Shown one piece after another: positions 31,878 to 42,067 of a stretch of 64,000 nt of DNA. The number at the start of each line of letters is the position of its first letter. Within the stretch, counting starts at the first letter, position 1. Source of the stretch: DATLGB01 sp964242305 (lineage in GTDB: Bacteria; Actinomycetota; Thermoleophilia; Solirubrobacterales; Solirubrobacteraceae); contig CAXTBB010000021.1 in the NCBI GenBank assembly GCA_964242305.1, positions 1 to 64,000 on the forward strand, given 5' to 3'. The translations under genes were made by a program, and so were the position numbers. Under the pieces are notes generated by a model. That model was not told where the DNA came from. It saw only the letters and a list, made by a program, of their open reading frames with translations, and searched no databases.

Positions 31878-32672
31878 GTGCCCGACCTCCACGAGCTGCT
31901 CGCCCCCCTGACCGCGGACCCGGAGCACTCGGCCGTCCTGCTCGACGTCGACGGCGTCCTGGCCCCCATCGTCGAGCAGCCCGACGACGCGCACATGCCC
32001 GAGACGACCCGCCGGCCGCTGATCGAGGTGGCCAAGCGCTACGGCATCGTCGCCTGCGTGTCGGGCCGCCGTGCGTCCGACGCGCGCCGCATCGTCTCGC
32101 TCGGCTCGATCTCCTACCTCGGCAGCCACGGGTCGGAGATCCTGCGGGCGGGGACGATCGCGCCGGAGCTCGACGCGGAGCTGCAGGGCTGGACCGCGCG
32201 CGTGCGCGCCTTCGCCGGGGAGGCGTTCGGCGAGGACCTGCGCCGCCTGCGGGTGCGCCTGGAGGACAAGGAGGCGATCGCCGCGCTGCACTGGCGCGGC
32301 GTGCCCGACGAGGAGGAGGCCCAGCGCGCCATCGAGGCCGTCTCGCGCGCCGCCGAGGACGCGGGCTTCGTCACCCACTGGGGGCGCAAGGTGCTCGAGA
32401 TCCGCCCGCCCGTGCGCATCGACAAGGGCGCCGGGATCATGCGGCTGCTCAACGACGTCGACCTGTCCGCCGCCGTCTACGTCGGCGACGACCTGACCGA
32501 CGTCGACGCCTTCCGCGGCCTCGACGAGTTGTCGGCCACCGGCGGCATCGCGCAGGTGCTCAAGGTCGGGGTGCGCTCCGACGAGGGGCCCCCGCAGCTC
32601 GAGCAGGAGGCCGACGTGATGGTCGACGGCACCGACGGCGTCCGCGAACTGCTGCAGGTCCTCGCCGAGTGA
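31878..32672 (+). CDS. otsB: Trehalose-6-phosphate phosphatase
   Basis: A 264-residue HAD-superfamily phosphatase making trehalose from trehalose 6-phosphate. HAD motif I is LLDVDGVLAP (D23, D25), motif II is in CVSGRR, and motif IV is in VYVGDDLTDVDAF. IRPPVRIDKGAGI is the cap-to-core segment. No trehalose-phosphate synthase gene lies next to it. GTG 31878 is supported by CATACT 6 bases upstream. Two more genes follow in tight GTGA overlaps. Confidence 0.9.
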   Translation: MPDLHELLAPLTADPEHSAVLLDVDGVLAPIVEQPDDAHMPETTRRPLIEVAKRYGIVACVSGRRASDARRIVSLGSISYLGSHGSEILRAGTIAPELDAELQGWTARVRAFAGEAFGEDLRRLRVRLEDKEAIAALHWRGVPDEEEAQRAIEAVSRAAEDAGFVTHWGRKVLEIRPPVRIDKGAGIMRLLNDVDLSAAVYVGDDLTDVDAFRGLDELSATGGIAQVLKVGVRSDEGPPQLEQEADVMVDGTDGVRELLQVLAE

Positions 32673-33208
32673 GGTTCGCCGACTTCCTGCGGGCGGCGGT
32701 GCTGCTGAGCGCGGGAGCGGCGACGGCGCTGGCAGCGATCACGGTGATCGCCGCCACGCGCGACTACGACGACGTGCTGGTGCTGGTCTCCGTGGGCTGG
32801 TGGACGCTGGCCGCGCTGGCCGGGGTCCGCCTGGAGGGGCGCGCGCACGACGGCATCGCCACCCTGATGGCCGACGCGCGCCACCAGACCACGCTGCCCG
32901 AGCTGCGGCCCGGCGTCACGCTGCTCAACCGGCTCTGGCTGCTGCTCGTCGTCACGGTCGTCGCCGGCGTGCTGGGGACCTTCGTGTCCACGATCCCCAG
33001 CGTCGCGGCCGGCTTCGCCCTCCTCGTCGCCCTCGCCTGGCGCCGGCAGGGCAACGCCGTCGCCGCCATCGAGGAGCGCGACGCCGCGCGCTTCTACGTC
33101 GACCGCACCTCCGCCTTCGCGCCGATCCGCCTGATCCGCACGCCCGGCTTCGGCGGCACGTTCCTGCGCAAGGCCGACCGCCGCGATCCGCACCCCGCCG
33201 AACCGTGA
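32669..33208 (+). CDS. Membrane protein of unknown function
   Basis: A 179-residue protein with three to four membrane helices (about residues 10-30, 36-55, 90-125) and a cytosolic, Arg-rich C-terminus (FYVDRTSAFAPIRLIRTPGF). GTG 32669 overlaps the otsB stop (GTGA), and its own stop overlaps the next glycosyltransferase gene in the same way, so the three work as one operon. A role in membrane or trehalose-related glycan handling is inferred only from position. Confidence 0.7.
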   Translation: MRFADFLRAAVLLSAGAATALAAITVIAATRDYDDVLVLVSVGWWTLAALAGVRLEGRAHDGIATLMADARHQTTLPELRPGVTLLNRLWLLLVVTVVAGVLGTFVSTIPSVAAGFALLVALAWRRQGNAVAAIEERDAARFYVDRTSAFAPIRLIRTPGFGGTFLRKADRRDPHPAEP

Positions 33209-34173
33209 CGGACGTCCTCCTCGTCTCCCTGGGGACGACGGGCGGGCTGCGGGCGGCCGACGATGCCTTCGCCGCATCGCTCGAGCGCGCCGGGGCGAGC
33301 GTGGCTATCGCCCAGGCGCAGCCGACGGCGAGCGTGCGCACGCTCGCCCTCACCGACCTCGTCCAGGCCCGTGCCGCCCGCGCCGCCGCGCTGGCGGGCA
33401 TCGCGGAGCACCGCCCGCGGGCGATCGTCTACTCGACGGTCACCGCCGCGCTGCTCGCGGTGGGCGGGCCGAATCACGCGATCCGCTTCGATGCCCCCGC
33501 CGCCGGCAACCGCCCCGGCCGCCACGGCGTCTGGCAGCGCCCCGCCGAGCGCCGCCGCTTCGCCGCCGCCCCCCTGCTGCTGCCCTGGAGCGAGGGCGGC
33601 CTCGCCGAGGCGCCACCCCACGGCGACGCCGTCATCCTCCCCCCACCAGTCGCGCGGGAAAAAAGGGACAGTCCCCTCAGTCCCGCTTGTGCCACGGCGG
33701 TCACGTATGCGGCGCACCCGGAGAAGAAGGGGCTCGATCAGGTGCTGGCGGCGTGGCGGGCGGTGCGGCGGGACGGGGAGGCGCTGGTCGTCGCGGGGCT
33801 CGACGGTGCCGGCGAGCCCGGCGTGCGCTACGTGGGCACGCTGCCGCCGCGGGAGTACCGGGCGCTGCTGGCGCAGGCGCGCGTGTTCGTGACCGCCCCG
33901 CGGCGGGAGGACTTCGGCCTCGCCCAGCTCGAGGCGCTGGCCGACGGCTGCGTGCTGGTGACGACGCCGAGCCCCGGCCCCTACGCGGCGCTGCCGATCG
34001 CCCGCGCGCTGGATCCGCGCACCGTGGCCGACGACCTCGGGCCGGCGCTGCGGACCGCGCTCGACGACCCTGCGCCGGGCTACGCCGAGCGCGCCCGGGA
34101 GCGGCTGGCGCCGTTCGCTCCCGACGCCGTCGACCGCATCGTCCGCGACCAGGTCCTCCCCCGACTGCTCTAG
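33205..34173 (+). CDS. GT4-like glycosyltransferase
   Basis: A 322-residue glycosyltransferase of the GT-B type. The C-terminal nucleotide-sugar domain is clear: TYAAHPEKKGLDQVLAAW, then FVTAPRREDFGLAQLEALA (E-x7-E-like motif) and DGCVLVTTPSPG. The N-terminal acceptor domain begins LLVSLGTTGGLRAADDAF. The inter-domain loop carries an unusual insert, REKRDSPLSPAC, encoded by an A-tract/palindrome element at 33659-33677. The sugar and acceptor are unknown. GTG 33205 is coupled to the preceding membrane protein. Confidence 0.83.
   Translation: MTDVLLVSLGTTGGLRAADDAFAASLERAGASVAIAQAQPTASVRTLALTDLVQARAARAAALAGIAEHRPRAIVYSTVTAALLAVGGPNHAIRFDAPAAGNRPGRHGVWQRPAERRRFAAAPLLLPWSEGGLAEAPPHGDAVILPPPVAREKRDSPLSPACATAVTYAAHPEKKGLDQVLAAWRAVRRDGEALVVAGLDGAGEPGVRYVGTLPPREYRALLAQARVFVTAPRREDFGLAQLEALADGCVLVTTPSPGPYAALPIARALDPRTVADDLGPALRTALDDPAPGYAERARERLAPFAPDAVDRIVRDQVLPRLL
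33659..33677. repeat. A-tract plus palindrome element, copy 1
   Basis: AAAAAAGGGACAGTCCCCT: six A residues followed by GGGAC-A-GTCCC. Copy 2 at 44383-44401 is identical except for the central base. It lies in frame inside the glycosyltransferase gene, where an A6 run is out of character with the GC-rich surroundings. Confidence 0.65.
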
Positions 34174-34224
34174 TGGGGCCGAAGGTCCCCAGAGAGTCCC
34201 CGTGCTTGCCGGCGCCGAAGGCGC
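34174..34224. terminator. Two hairpins between convergent genes
   Basis: Hairpin 1 (34174-34191) pairs TGGGGCC with GTCCCCA around a GAAG loop, with one mismatch. Hairpin 2 (34212-34224) pairs GCGCC with GGCGC around GAA. They separate the glycosyltransferase stop (34173) from the convergent UvrA-like stop (34238) and can serve both directions. Confidence 0.6.
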
Positions 34225-34237
34225 TCGGCGGAGTGCT

Positions 34238-36607
<2,370 letters not shown>

Positions 36608-36617
36608 GCGCGCGACT

Positions 36618-37187
36618 CTACGCGTGCGCGAGCGACTGGCGCAGCTGCGCGACCGTCCAGGCGCCGACCGCCGCGGCGGACCCGGCGTGGAAGGCGGTGA
36701 ACTCGATGGCGGTGACGCCGCTGAGCTCGGAGATGCGGACGACGCCCTGAGCGTCGAGGATGGGGCCGCCGGGCAGCTGGCAGTGGACGCGCAGCACGGT
36801 GTCACGCTTGTGGCGGCCGGTGCCGCGGAAGCGCATGCCGCCCGCGGACACGTCGAGGACCTGCCCGCGAACCTCCCGGTCCGGCGTGGCGACCATCACC
36901 TCGGCGAAGATGGGCAGGCGCACGGAGGACCGGCGGTCGGGCGTCTCGGCCTCCTCGTCGACGCGGAAGCGGACCTCGCCCGGCTCGGCGCTCCAGACGG
37001 CGCTGCCGTCCCACCCCACCGGGATCATGCCGTCGAGGAAGCTCAGCGTGCAGACGCCGGGGACGGCCTCGTTGAGCCGATCCAGCTGCACCGGGCGCAG
37101 GAGGACGAACGCGCCCGCCGCCGCGATGACGCGGCACTCCGCGGACCCCGAGGACCATGAGAGCACGGTGTCTTGTCCGGAACGCAA
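36618..37187 (-). CDS. PilZ domain protein (c-di-GMP receptor)
   Basis: About 189 residues. An N-terminal YcgR-like beta region (1-95) precedes a PilZ domain with both c-di-GMP-binding motifs, RRSSVR and DVSAGG. It would transmit cyclic di-GMP levels to motility or envelope functions; a GGDEF protein lies at the window end. GGAGG (37195-37199) is only one base from GTG 37193 but 7 bases from TTG 37187, so I prefer TTG 37187. The stop codon TAG at 36620-36618 forms part of the uvrA-like promoter. Confidence 0.88.
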   Translation of the reverse strand: MRSGQDTVLSWSSGSAECRVIAAAGAFVLLRPVQLDRLNEAVPGVCTLSFLDGMIPVGWDGSAVWSAEPGEVRFRVDEEAETPDRRSSVRLPIFAEVMVATPDREVRGQVLDVSAGGMRFRGTGRHKRDTVLRVHCQLPGGPILDAQGVVRISELSGVTAIEFTAFHAGSAAAVGAWTVAQLRQSLAHA

Positions 37188-37224
37188 CTGCACACCTCCA
37201 AGATCGGCGTGACGGCGCCCGCCC

Positions 37225-38973
37225 TTAAGCAGAACGGGTGCGCTTGCGCAGCGGAGCGAACTCCGCCCACGGCCGGGTGTTGGTCACGTGCGCGGGCGTC
37301 AGCCAGGCGCGGCGGGCCGTGGCGATCCCCCAGCGGGTGATGTCCATGGTGTTGACGCCGTGCGCGTCGGAGTCGATCACGATCAGCACGCCGGCCTCCG
37401 CGGCCGCGCGCGCGTGGATGTCGTCGAGGTCGCGCCGGTCGCCCGCCGAGTTGATCTCGAGCATCGTCCCGGTGCGCTTGGCCGCCTCGATGAGCTTGTG
37501 GACGTCGAGTGCGTAAGGCGGCCGCGTCTGGATCTTGCGGCCGGTCGGATGGCCGATCGCGTCCACGAACGGATGCTCGCAGGCGGCCACCATCCGGGCG
37601 GTCATCTCCTTCTCGGCCATCCCGAAGGACGTGTGCACCGAGGCGACGACCCAGTCGAGCTCGGCCAGCAGCTCGTCCTCGTAGTCCAGCGTGCCGTCCG
37701 GGAGGATGTTGACCTCCGAGCCGATCAGCAGCTCGAAGCCGTCCAGCGTCGCGTTGATCGCGCGCACCGCCTCGATCGACTCGGCCAGCGCCTCCGGCGT
37801 CACGTTCATCCCGAAGCCCATCGACGCGCTGTGGTCGGTGATGGCCAGGTACTCGAGGCCGCGCCGGATCGCGCGCTCGGCCATCTGCTCGACCGAGTTG
37901 CGCCCGTCGGAGGCGGTCGTGTGGCAGTGGAGGTCGCCGCGCAGGTCGGCGGCGGTGATGAGCTCCGGCAGACGATCCTCGCGGGCGGCCTCGAGCTCGC
38001 CCCGGCCCTCGCGCAGCTCGGGCGGGATCCACGCGTAGCCGAGCGTCGCGTAGACCTCCTCCTCCGTCGCGCAGCGGACCGTCTCCCCCGTCGAGTCGTC
38101 GACGATCCCGTACTGGGAGACGTGGAAGCCCTTGCGCACCGCGGCCTCGCGCAGCTGCACGTTGTGCGCCTTGGATCCCGTCAGGTGCTGGAGGACGTTG
38201 CCGAACTGGTCGGGCTCGACCACCTGCAGGTCGACCTTCATCCCCGTGTGCGTGACCGCCTTGACGGCGTTGTCGCCGGGCGTCCCGGCCGACTCGATCA
38301 GGTCCAGGCCGGCCAGCGCGCCGCACAGCGCGGACGGGTCGTCGGCGGTCGCGATCAGGTCGATGTCCTTGACCGAGTCGGTGAGCCGCCGGGCCGAGCC
38401 GGCGATCTCGACCTGGTGGACGCCGTCGACCGCGCGCAGCGCGCCGGCGATCTGCTCCGCGAGCCCCAGTGCGCGGGTGAGCAGGACGCGCGCCGCCGGA
38501 CCCCCGCCCTCGGGCGCGTCGGCCAGCGTCGCGATCAGGTTGTCCTCGACCTTCTTGCCGAAGCCGCGCAGCCCGCTGATCTGCCCGGCCTCGGCGGCCG
38601 CGCGCAGGGACTCCAGCGAGTCGATCTCCAGCTCGTCGTGCAGCCGGCGCGCGCGCTTGGGGCCGAAACCCGGGAGGTGCATGACGGCGAGCAGCCCGAC
38701 GGGGAACTTCTCCCGCAGCTTCGCCGACTGGGGGATGTCGCCCGACTCGACCAGCGCGGTCAGCTTGGTCTCCAGCGTCTTGCCGATGCCCGGCAGCGTG
38801 GTGGCCTTCCCCTCGCGCGTGAGCTCGGCGACGGACACGGACGCGTCGCGGATCGAGCGGGCCGCGTTGCGGTAGGCGATGACGCGGTACTGGTCGGCGC
38901 CGTCGAGCTCGTAGAGGTCCCCGAGCTCGTCGAAGGCCTGGGCGATGGCGGCGTTGGTGAGCGTGGCGGCCAC
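37225..38973 (-). CDS. polX: DNA polymerase/3'-5' exonuclease PolX
   Basis: A 582-residue family X DNA polymerase with a C-terminal PHP exonuclease, acting in base-excision or gap repair. Helix-hairpin-helix motifs (TTLPGIGKTLETKL, HLPGFGPKRARRL) are followed by the polymerase active site AGSARRLTDSVKDIDLI and later KVDLQVVE. The PHP domain has DLHCHTTASDG, AITDHS and DSDAH metal ligands. GTG 38973 lies 6 bases after TAGGTT, so it is probably leaderless. It is divergent from a glycosyltransferase gene with overlapping -10 elements. Confidence 0.94.
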   Translation of the reverse strand: MAATLTNAAIAQAFDELGDLYELDGADQYRVIAYRNAARSIRDASVSVAELTREGKATTLPGIGKTLETKLTALVESGDIPQSAKLREKFPVGLLAVMHLPGFGPKRARRLHDELEIDSLESLRAAAEAGQISGLRGFGKKVEDNLIATLADAPEGGGPAARVLLTRALGLAEQIAGALRAVDGVHQVEIAGSARRLTDSVKDIDLIATADDPSALCGALAGLDLIESAGTPGDNAVKAVTHTGMKVDLQVVEPDQFGNVLQHLTGSKAHNVQLREAAVRKGFHVSQYGIVDDSTGETVRCATEEEVYATLGYAWIPPELREGRGELEAAREDRLPELITAADLRGDLHCHTTASDGRNSVEQMAERAIRRGLEYLAITDHSASMGFGMNVTPEALAESIEAVRAINATLDGFELLIGSEVNILPDGTLDYEDELLAELDWVVASVHTSFGMAEKEMTARMVAACEHPFVDAIGHPTGRKIQTRPPYALDVHKLIEAAKRTGTMLEINSAGDRRDLDDIHARAAAEAGVLIVIDSDAHGVNTMDITRWGIATARRAWLTPAHVTNTRPWAEFAPLRKRTRSA

Positions 38974-38978
38974 GGACC

Positions 38979-38985
38979 TAACCTA
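38979..38985. promoter_or_regulatory. Overlapping divergent -10 elements (polX and glycosyltransferase)
   Basis: TAGGTT on the - strand (38985-38980) ends 6 bases before GTG 38973. TAACCT on the + strand (38979-38984) ends 10 bases before GTG 38995. The two hexamers overlap by five base pairs. Confidence 0.5.
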
Positions 38986-38994
38986 CCCCGGCCC

Positions 38995-39702
38995 GTGGAA
39001 CCCTGGATCGTCCTGCCCACGTACAACGAGGCCGAGAACGTCGAGCGGATCGTCGCGGCGGCCCGCGCCGCACTGCCCGCCGCGCGCGTCCTGGTGGTCG
39101 ACGACAACTCCCCGGACGGCACGGGCGACCTCGCGGCGGCGTTGGACGGTGTCGAGGTGCTGCGCCGGTCGGAGAAGACCGGGCTCGGCGACGCCTATGT
39201 CGCCGGCTTCACGCACGCGCTCGCGGGCGGGGCCGATGTCGTCATCGAGATGGACGCCGACGGCTCGCACGACCCGACCGACCTCCCCCGGCTGCTGGCG
39301 GCCGTGGAGGACGGCGCCGACCTCGCGCTCGGCTCGCGCTACGTGCGCGGCGGCGGCGTCGAGAACTGGCCGCTGAGCCGCCGCATCGTCTCCCGCGCCG
39401 GCTGCGTGTACGCGCGGCTGGTCCTGCGCGTCCCCGTCCGCGACCTCACCGGCGGCTTCAAGTGCTTCCGCGCGTCGGCGCTGCGGGCGATCGACTTCGA
39501 GACGGTCCGCGCGCACGGGTACGCGTTCCAGGTCGAGCTGACCTACCGGGCGCTGCGCCGCGGCCTGCGGGTGGCCGAGCTGCCGATCACCTTCCGCGAG
39601 CGCGAGCTGGGCGAGTCGAAGATGACCGCCGGCATCGCCGTCGAGGCGGCCTGGCGCGTTCCCATGCTCCGGCGCGGCGAACGCGCGCCCCGCTCACGCT
39701 GA
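38995..39702 (+). CDS. Polyprenol monophosphomannose synthase-like glycosyltransferase (GT2)
   Basis: A 235-residue family 2 glycosyltransferase. IVLPTYNEAENVERIV is the classic start of DPM1/Ppm1 enzymes, followed by LVVDDNSPDGTGDL, MDADGSHDPTDLP (DxD metal site) and DLTGGFKCFRA. It would transfer mannose from GDP-mannose to a polyprenyl phosphate carrier on the cytosolic face, supplying lipid-linked sugar for membrane mannosyltransferases such as the one at 40793. GTG 38995 follows a -10 by 10 bases. Confidence 0.9.
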   Translation: MEPWIVLPTYNEAENVERIVAAARAALPAARVLVVDDNSPDGTGDLAAALDGVEVLRRSEKTGLGDAYVAGFTHALAGGADVVIEMDADGSHDPTDLPRLLAAVEDGADLALGSRYVRGGGVENWPLSRRIVSRAGCVYARLVLRVPVRDLTGGFKCFRASALRAIDFETVRAHGYAFQVELTYRALRRGLRVAELPITFRERELGESKMTAGIAVEAAWRVPMLRRGERAPRSR

Positions 39703-39725
39703 CCGCGGACCGTGCCGATGCCCTT

Positions 39726-40436
39726 GTGGTGAAAGGCGTCAACTCCGAGCAGATGGCCCTCGTCCAGGGCTGGTCGCACACCAAGGCCTCCCTGCGCGAG
39801 TGGAACGCGAAGCCGAGCCGGGTGCTGGTGCCGTGGGCGCGGATGAGCCTCGCCGTGGCGGTGCTCCTGCTGCTGGCCACGTACGCGGTGGCGAAGGCGT
39901 CGCCGGCCGATCCGTTCGCCAACCTGAGCTTCCCGGGCGTGACCCAGCCGGCCCGCCTGACCGACTACGCGTTCGTCCTCTTCCGCAATTCGCTGGTGCT
40001 GCTCCTGCACGCGCTCGCGTGCGTGGCCGGGTTCATCGCGGGGTCCTCGCTGCCGGCCATCGCCGACGGCTACAGCGGCGTCTACCGCAAGCTCCACCAG
40101 GTCGCCCAGCCGCTCGCGATCGCCTTCGTGGTCGCTGCGACGCTGTTCTCGCTGGCCACGCAGGCCTACTACCTGGGCGGGTCGTGCGCGCTGCTGGCCG
40201 CCCAGTGGGGCCTGGCGCCGAGCGAGCTGCTGGCCATCGTGTCGCTGCACGCCATCCCCGAGCTGACCGCGCTGTTCCTGCCGCTCGCCGCGTGGACGAT
40301 GGCGAGCCGCCGGGGGCAGTGGGAGGATCTCCTCGCCGCCACCTTCGCCACCACCGCGGTCGCCGTGCCGATGTTGCTCGTCGCCGCCGCCGTCGAGGTG
40401 TGGGTGACGCCGATCGTCCTCCGCGCCGTCATCTGA
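39726..40436 (+). CDS. SpoIIM/DUF95-like membrane protein
   Basis: About 236 residues with five to six membrane helices. The pattern LFRNSLVLLLHALACVAGF and SLHAIPELTALFLPLAAW is that of the stage II sporulation protein M (SpoIIM) family, present also in non-sporulating bacteria where its role is unclear. The start is GTG 39726 or GTG 39729, with ATG 39759 also possible; no ribosome binding site decides. It lies 23 bases after the glycosyltransferase stop and 23 bases before the thioredoxin gene. Confidence 0.78.
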   Translation: MVKGVNSEQMALVQGWSHTKASLREWNAKPSRVLVPWARMSLAVAVLLLLATYAVAKASPADPFANLSFPGVTQPARLTDYAFVLFRNSLVLLLHALACVAGFIAGSSLPAIADGYSGVYRKLHQVAQPLAIAFVVAATLFSLATQAYYLGGSCALLAAQWGLAPSELLAIVSLHAIPELTALFLPLAAWTMASRRGQWEDLLAATFATTAVAVPMLLVAAAVEVWVTPIVLRAVI

Positions 40437-40443
40437 GCCCCGC

Positions 40444-40459
40444 TATACTTCCTGAAGTA
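40444..40459 (+). promoter_or_regulatory. Thioredoxin promoter with an overlapping palindrome
   Basis: TATACT (40444-40449) is a near-perfect -10 ending 10 bases before ATG 40460. It is overlapped by the inverted repeat TACTTC-CT-GAAGTA (40446-40459), which covers the -10 and the expected transcription start and ends at the start codon. This is a good place for a repressor. Confidence 0.55.
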
Positions 40460-40783
40460 ATGGCCGACATCTCCGAAGTCACAGACACCAACTTCCAGGC
40501 TGAGGTTCTCGAGGCCGACAAGCCCACCCTCGTGGACTTCTGGGCGCCGTGGTGCGGTCCTTGCCGCATGGTCGCCCCCGTGCTCGAGCAGATCGCCGGC
40601 GAGCGCGACGACCTCAACATCGTCAAGCTCAACGTGGACGAGAACCAGGAGACCGCCCAGCAGTTCGGCGTCCTCTCGATCCCGACGCTGATCCTCTTCA
40701 AGCACGGCTCGGTGGCCGCCAAGGTCGTCGGCGCGCTCCCCAAGAAGCGCCTCGAGGCCGAGCTGGAGCCCGCGCTGGCCTAG
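40460..40783 (+). CDS. trxA: Thioredoxin
   Basis: A 107-residue thioredoxin with the active site FWAPWCGPCRM and the cis-proline loop SIPTLILF. It reduces protein disulfides in the cytosol with thioredoxin reductase. The leader should be only a few bases, given the -10 TATACT. The TAG stop at 40781-40783 is also the start of the -10 hexamer of the next gene. Confidence 0.95.
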   Translation: MADISEVTDTNFQAEVLEADKPTLVDFWAPWCGPCRMVAPVLEQIAGERDDLNIVKLNVDENQETAQQFGVLSIPTLILFKHGSVAAKVVGALPKKRLEAELEPALA

Positions 40784-40792
40784 CCTCGCCGC

Positions 40793-42067
40793 GTGCGTGG
40801 CACGCGGCTGATCTGGGCGATCCTCGCAGTCGCCCTCACTCTGCGCCTGGTGTCCGTCGTCACCGCGGCGACCTACGGCCAGCCCTTCGGCGACGCGCAG
40901 GATTACGACCGGATCGCGGTCGCCCTCGCCGACACCGGGCGCTTCCCGCCGACGCTGTACGCGGCCCCGGGCAGCCCGACGGCGCTGCGCCCGCCGACCT
41001 ACCCGCTGCTGCTCGCGGCGATCTACAAGCTCGGCGGCCGCTCTCTGGACGCCGTCCTGGTCGTCAACGCGCTGCTGGGGACGCTCGCCGTCGCCCTGCT
41101 GTACCTGCTCGTCGCGCGCGTGTTCGACCGGCAGAGGGCGCTGCTCGCGGCCGGCCTCGCCGCCGTGCTGCCGGCGCTCGTCGTGCTGCCCAACGCGCTG
41201 CTCTCGGAGAACCTGTTCGTGCCGCTCGTGCTCGGCGCGCTGCTGCTGGTGGCCGTGCACCGCGAGCGCGGCGGGCTGTGGCCGGCGGTCGGCGCCGGGT
41301 TGCTCGTCGGCGCGGCGGCCATGACGCGCTCGAACGGGCTGCTGCTCGCGCTGCCCGTCCTGATCGGCCTCGGGACGCGCCGCTCGGCGCTGGTCGCGGC
41401 GGTCTGCCTGGCGGTCGCGCTGACGCCGTGGACGATCCGCAACGCCGCCGCCTTCCACCGGTTCCTGCCGCTCGGGACGCAGAGCGGCTTCACCATCGCC
41501 GGGGTCTGGAACGGCTTCGCGCAGAAGCCGGGACCGAAGCGGGCCGAGTGGCAGTTCCCGTTCTCCGTGCCCGAGTACGCGAACCTCTTCAACCGGCCCG
41601 GGATCGACGAGGGCGACATCGACGGGCCGCTGCGCACCCGCGCGCTGGACTACGCCAAGGCCCACCCGCCGATCATCCTCCAGACCTTCGCGATCGACCT
41701 CGGGCGCACGTTCGGCATCCACCCGGGCCACGCGTCGCTGGACGACATCGCCTACACGGAGATGGGCGTGGCGCCGAGCGTGTGGCCGTGGCTGCGCGTG
41801 ACCACGTGGGCACTGCTGGCGCTGGCCCTGGCCGGCGCGGTCGTGGTGGTGCGCCGGCGGTTGCTGCGCGAGACGGCGTGGCTGTGGCTGGCGCTCGTCC
41901 TGCTCATCCTCGGCTACGTCGTCTGGCTGGGGACGCCGCGCTACCGCGTCCCCGCCGACCCGCTGCTGATCGTCCTGGCCGTTCAGGCCCTGGCGACGGC
42001 GATGCGCAGCTCGCCGGCGACGTCGCCGAGCTCGACGGACGTGGCCAGCACCTCGCCCGCGATGTAG
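40793..42067 (+). CDS. Polytopic membrane glycosyltransferase (GT39/ArnT-like)
   Basis: A 424-residue protein with about ten membrane helices. The first loop has the acidic GDAQDYDRIA motif expected for polyprenyl-phosphate-sugar-dependent glycosyltransferases of the GT-C fold; the catalytic Asp pair lies at the extracellular face. It may use the mannolipid made by the gene at 38995. GTG 40793 lies 6 bases after TAGCCT, which starts with the thioredoxin stop codon. The final 28 residues overlap the end of the convergent ileS gene by 85 bases. Confidence 0.8.
   Translation: MRGTRLIWAILAVALTLRLVSVVTAATYGQPFGDAQDYDRIAVALADTGRFPPTLYAAPGSPTALRPPTYPLLLAAIYKLGGRSLDAVLVVNALLGTLAVALLYLLVARVFDRQRALLAAGLAAVLPALVVLPNALLSENLFVPLVLGALLLVAVHRERGGLWPAVGAGLLVGAAAMTRSNGLLLALPVLIGLGTRRSALVAAVCLAVALTPWTIRNAAAFHRFLPLGTQSGFTIAGVWNGFAQKPGPKRAEWQFPFSVPEYANLFNRPGIDEGDIDGPLRTRALDYAKAHPPIILQTFAIDLGRTFGIHPGHASLDDIAYTEMGVAPSVWPWLRVTTWALLALALAGAVVVVRRRLLRETAWLWLALVLLILGYVVWLGTPRYRVPADPLLIVLAVQALATAMRSSPATSPSSTDVASTSPAM

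Noticed and set aside
37191..37193. GTG 37193 as start of the PilZ gene
   Set aside because: The GGAGG is only one base away, too close for initiation; TTG 37187 has a 7-base spacer.
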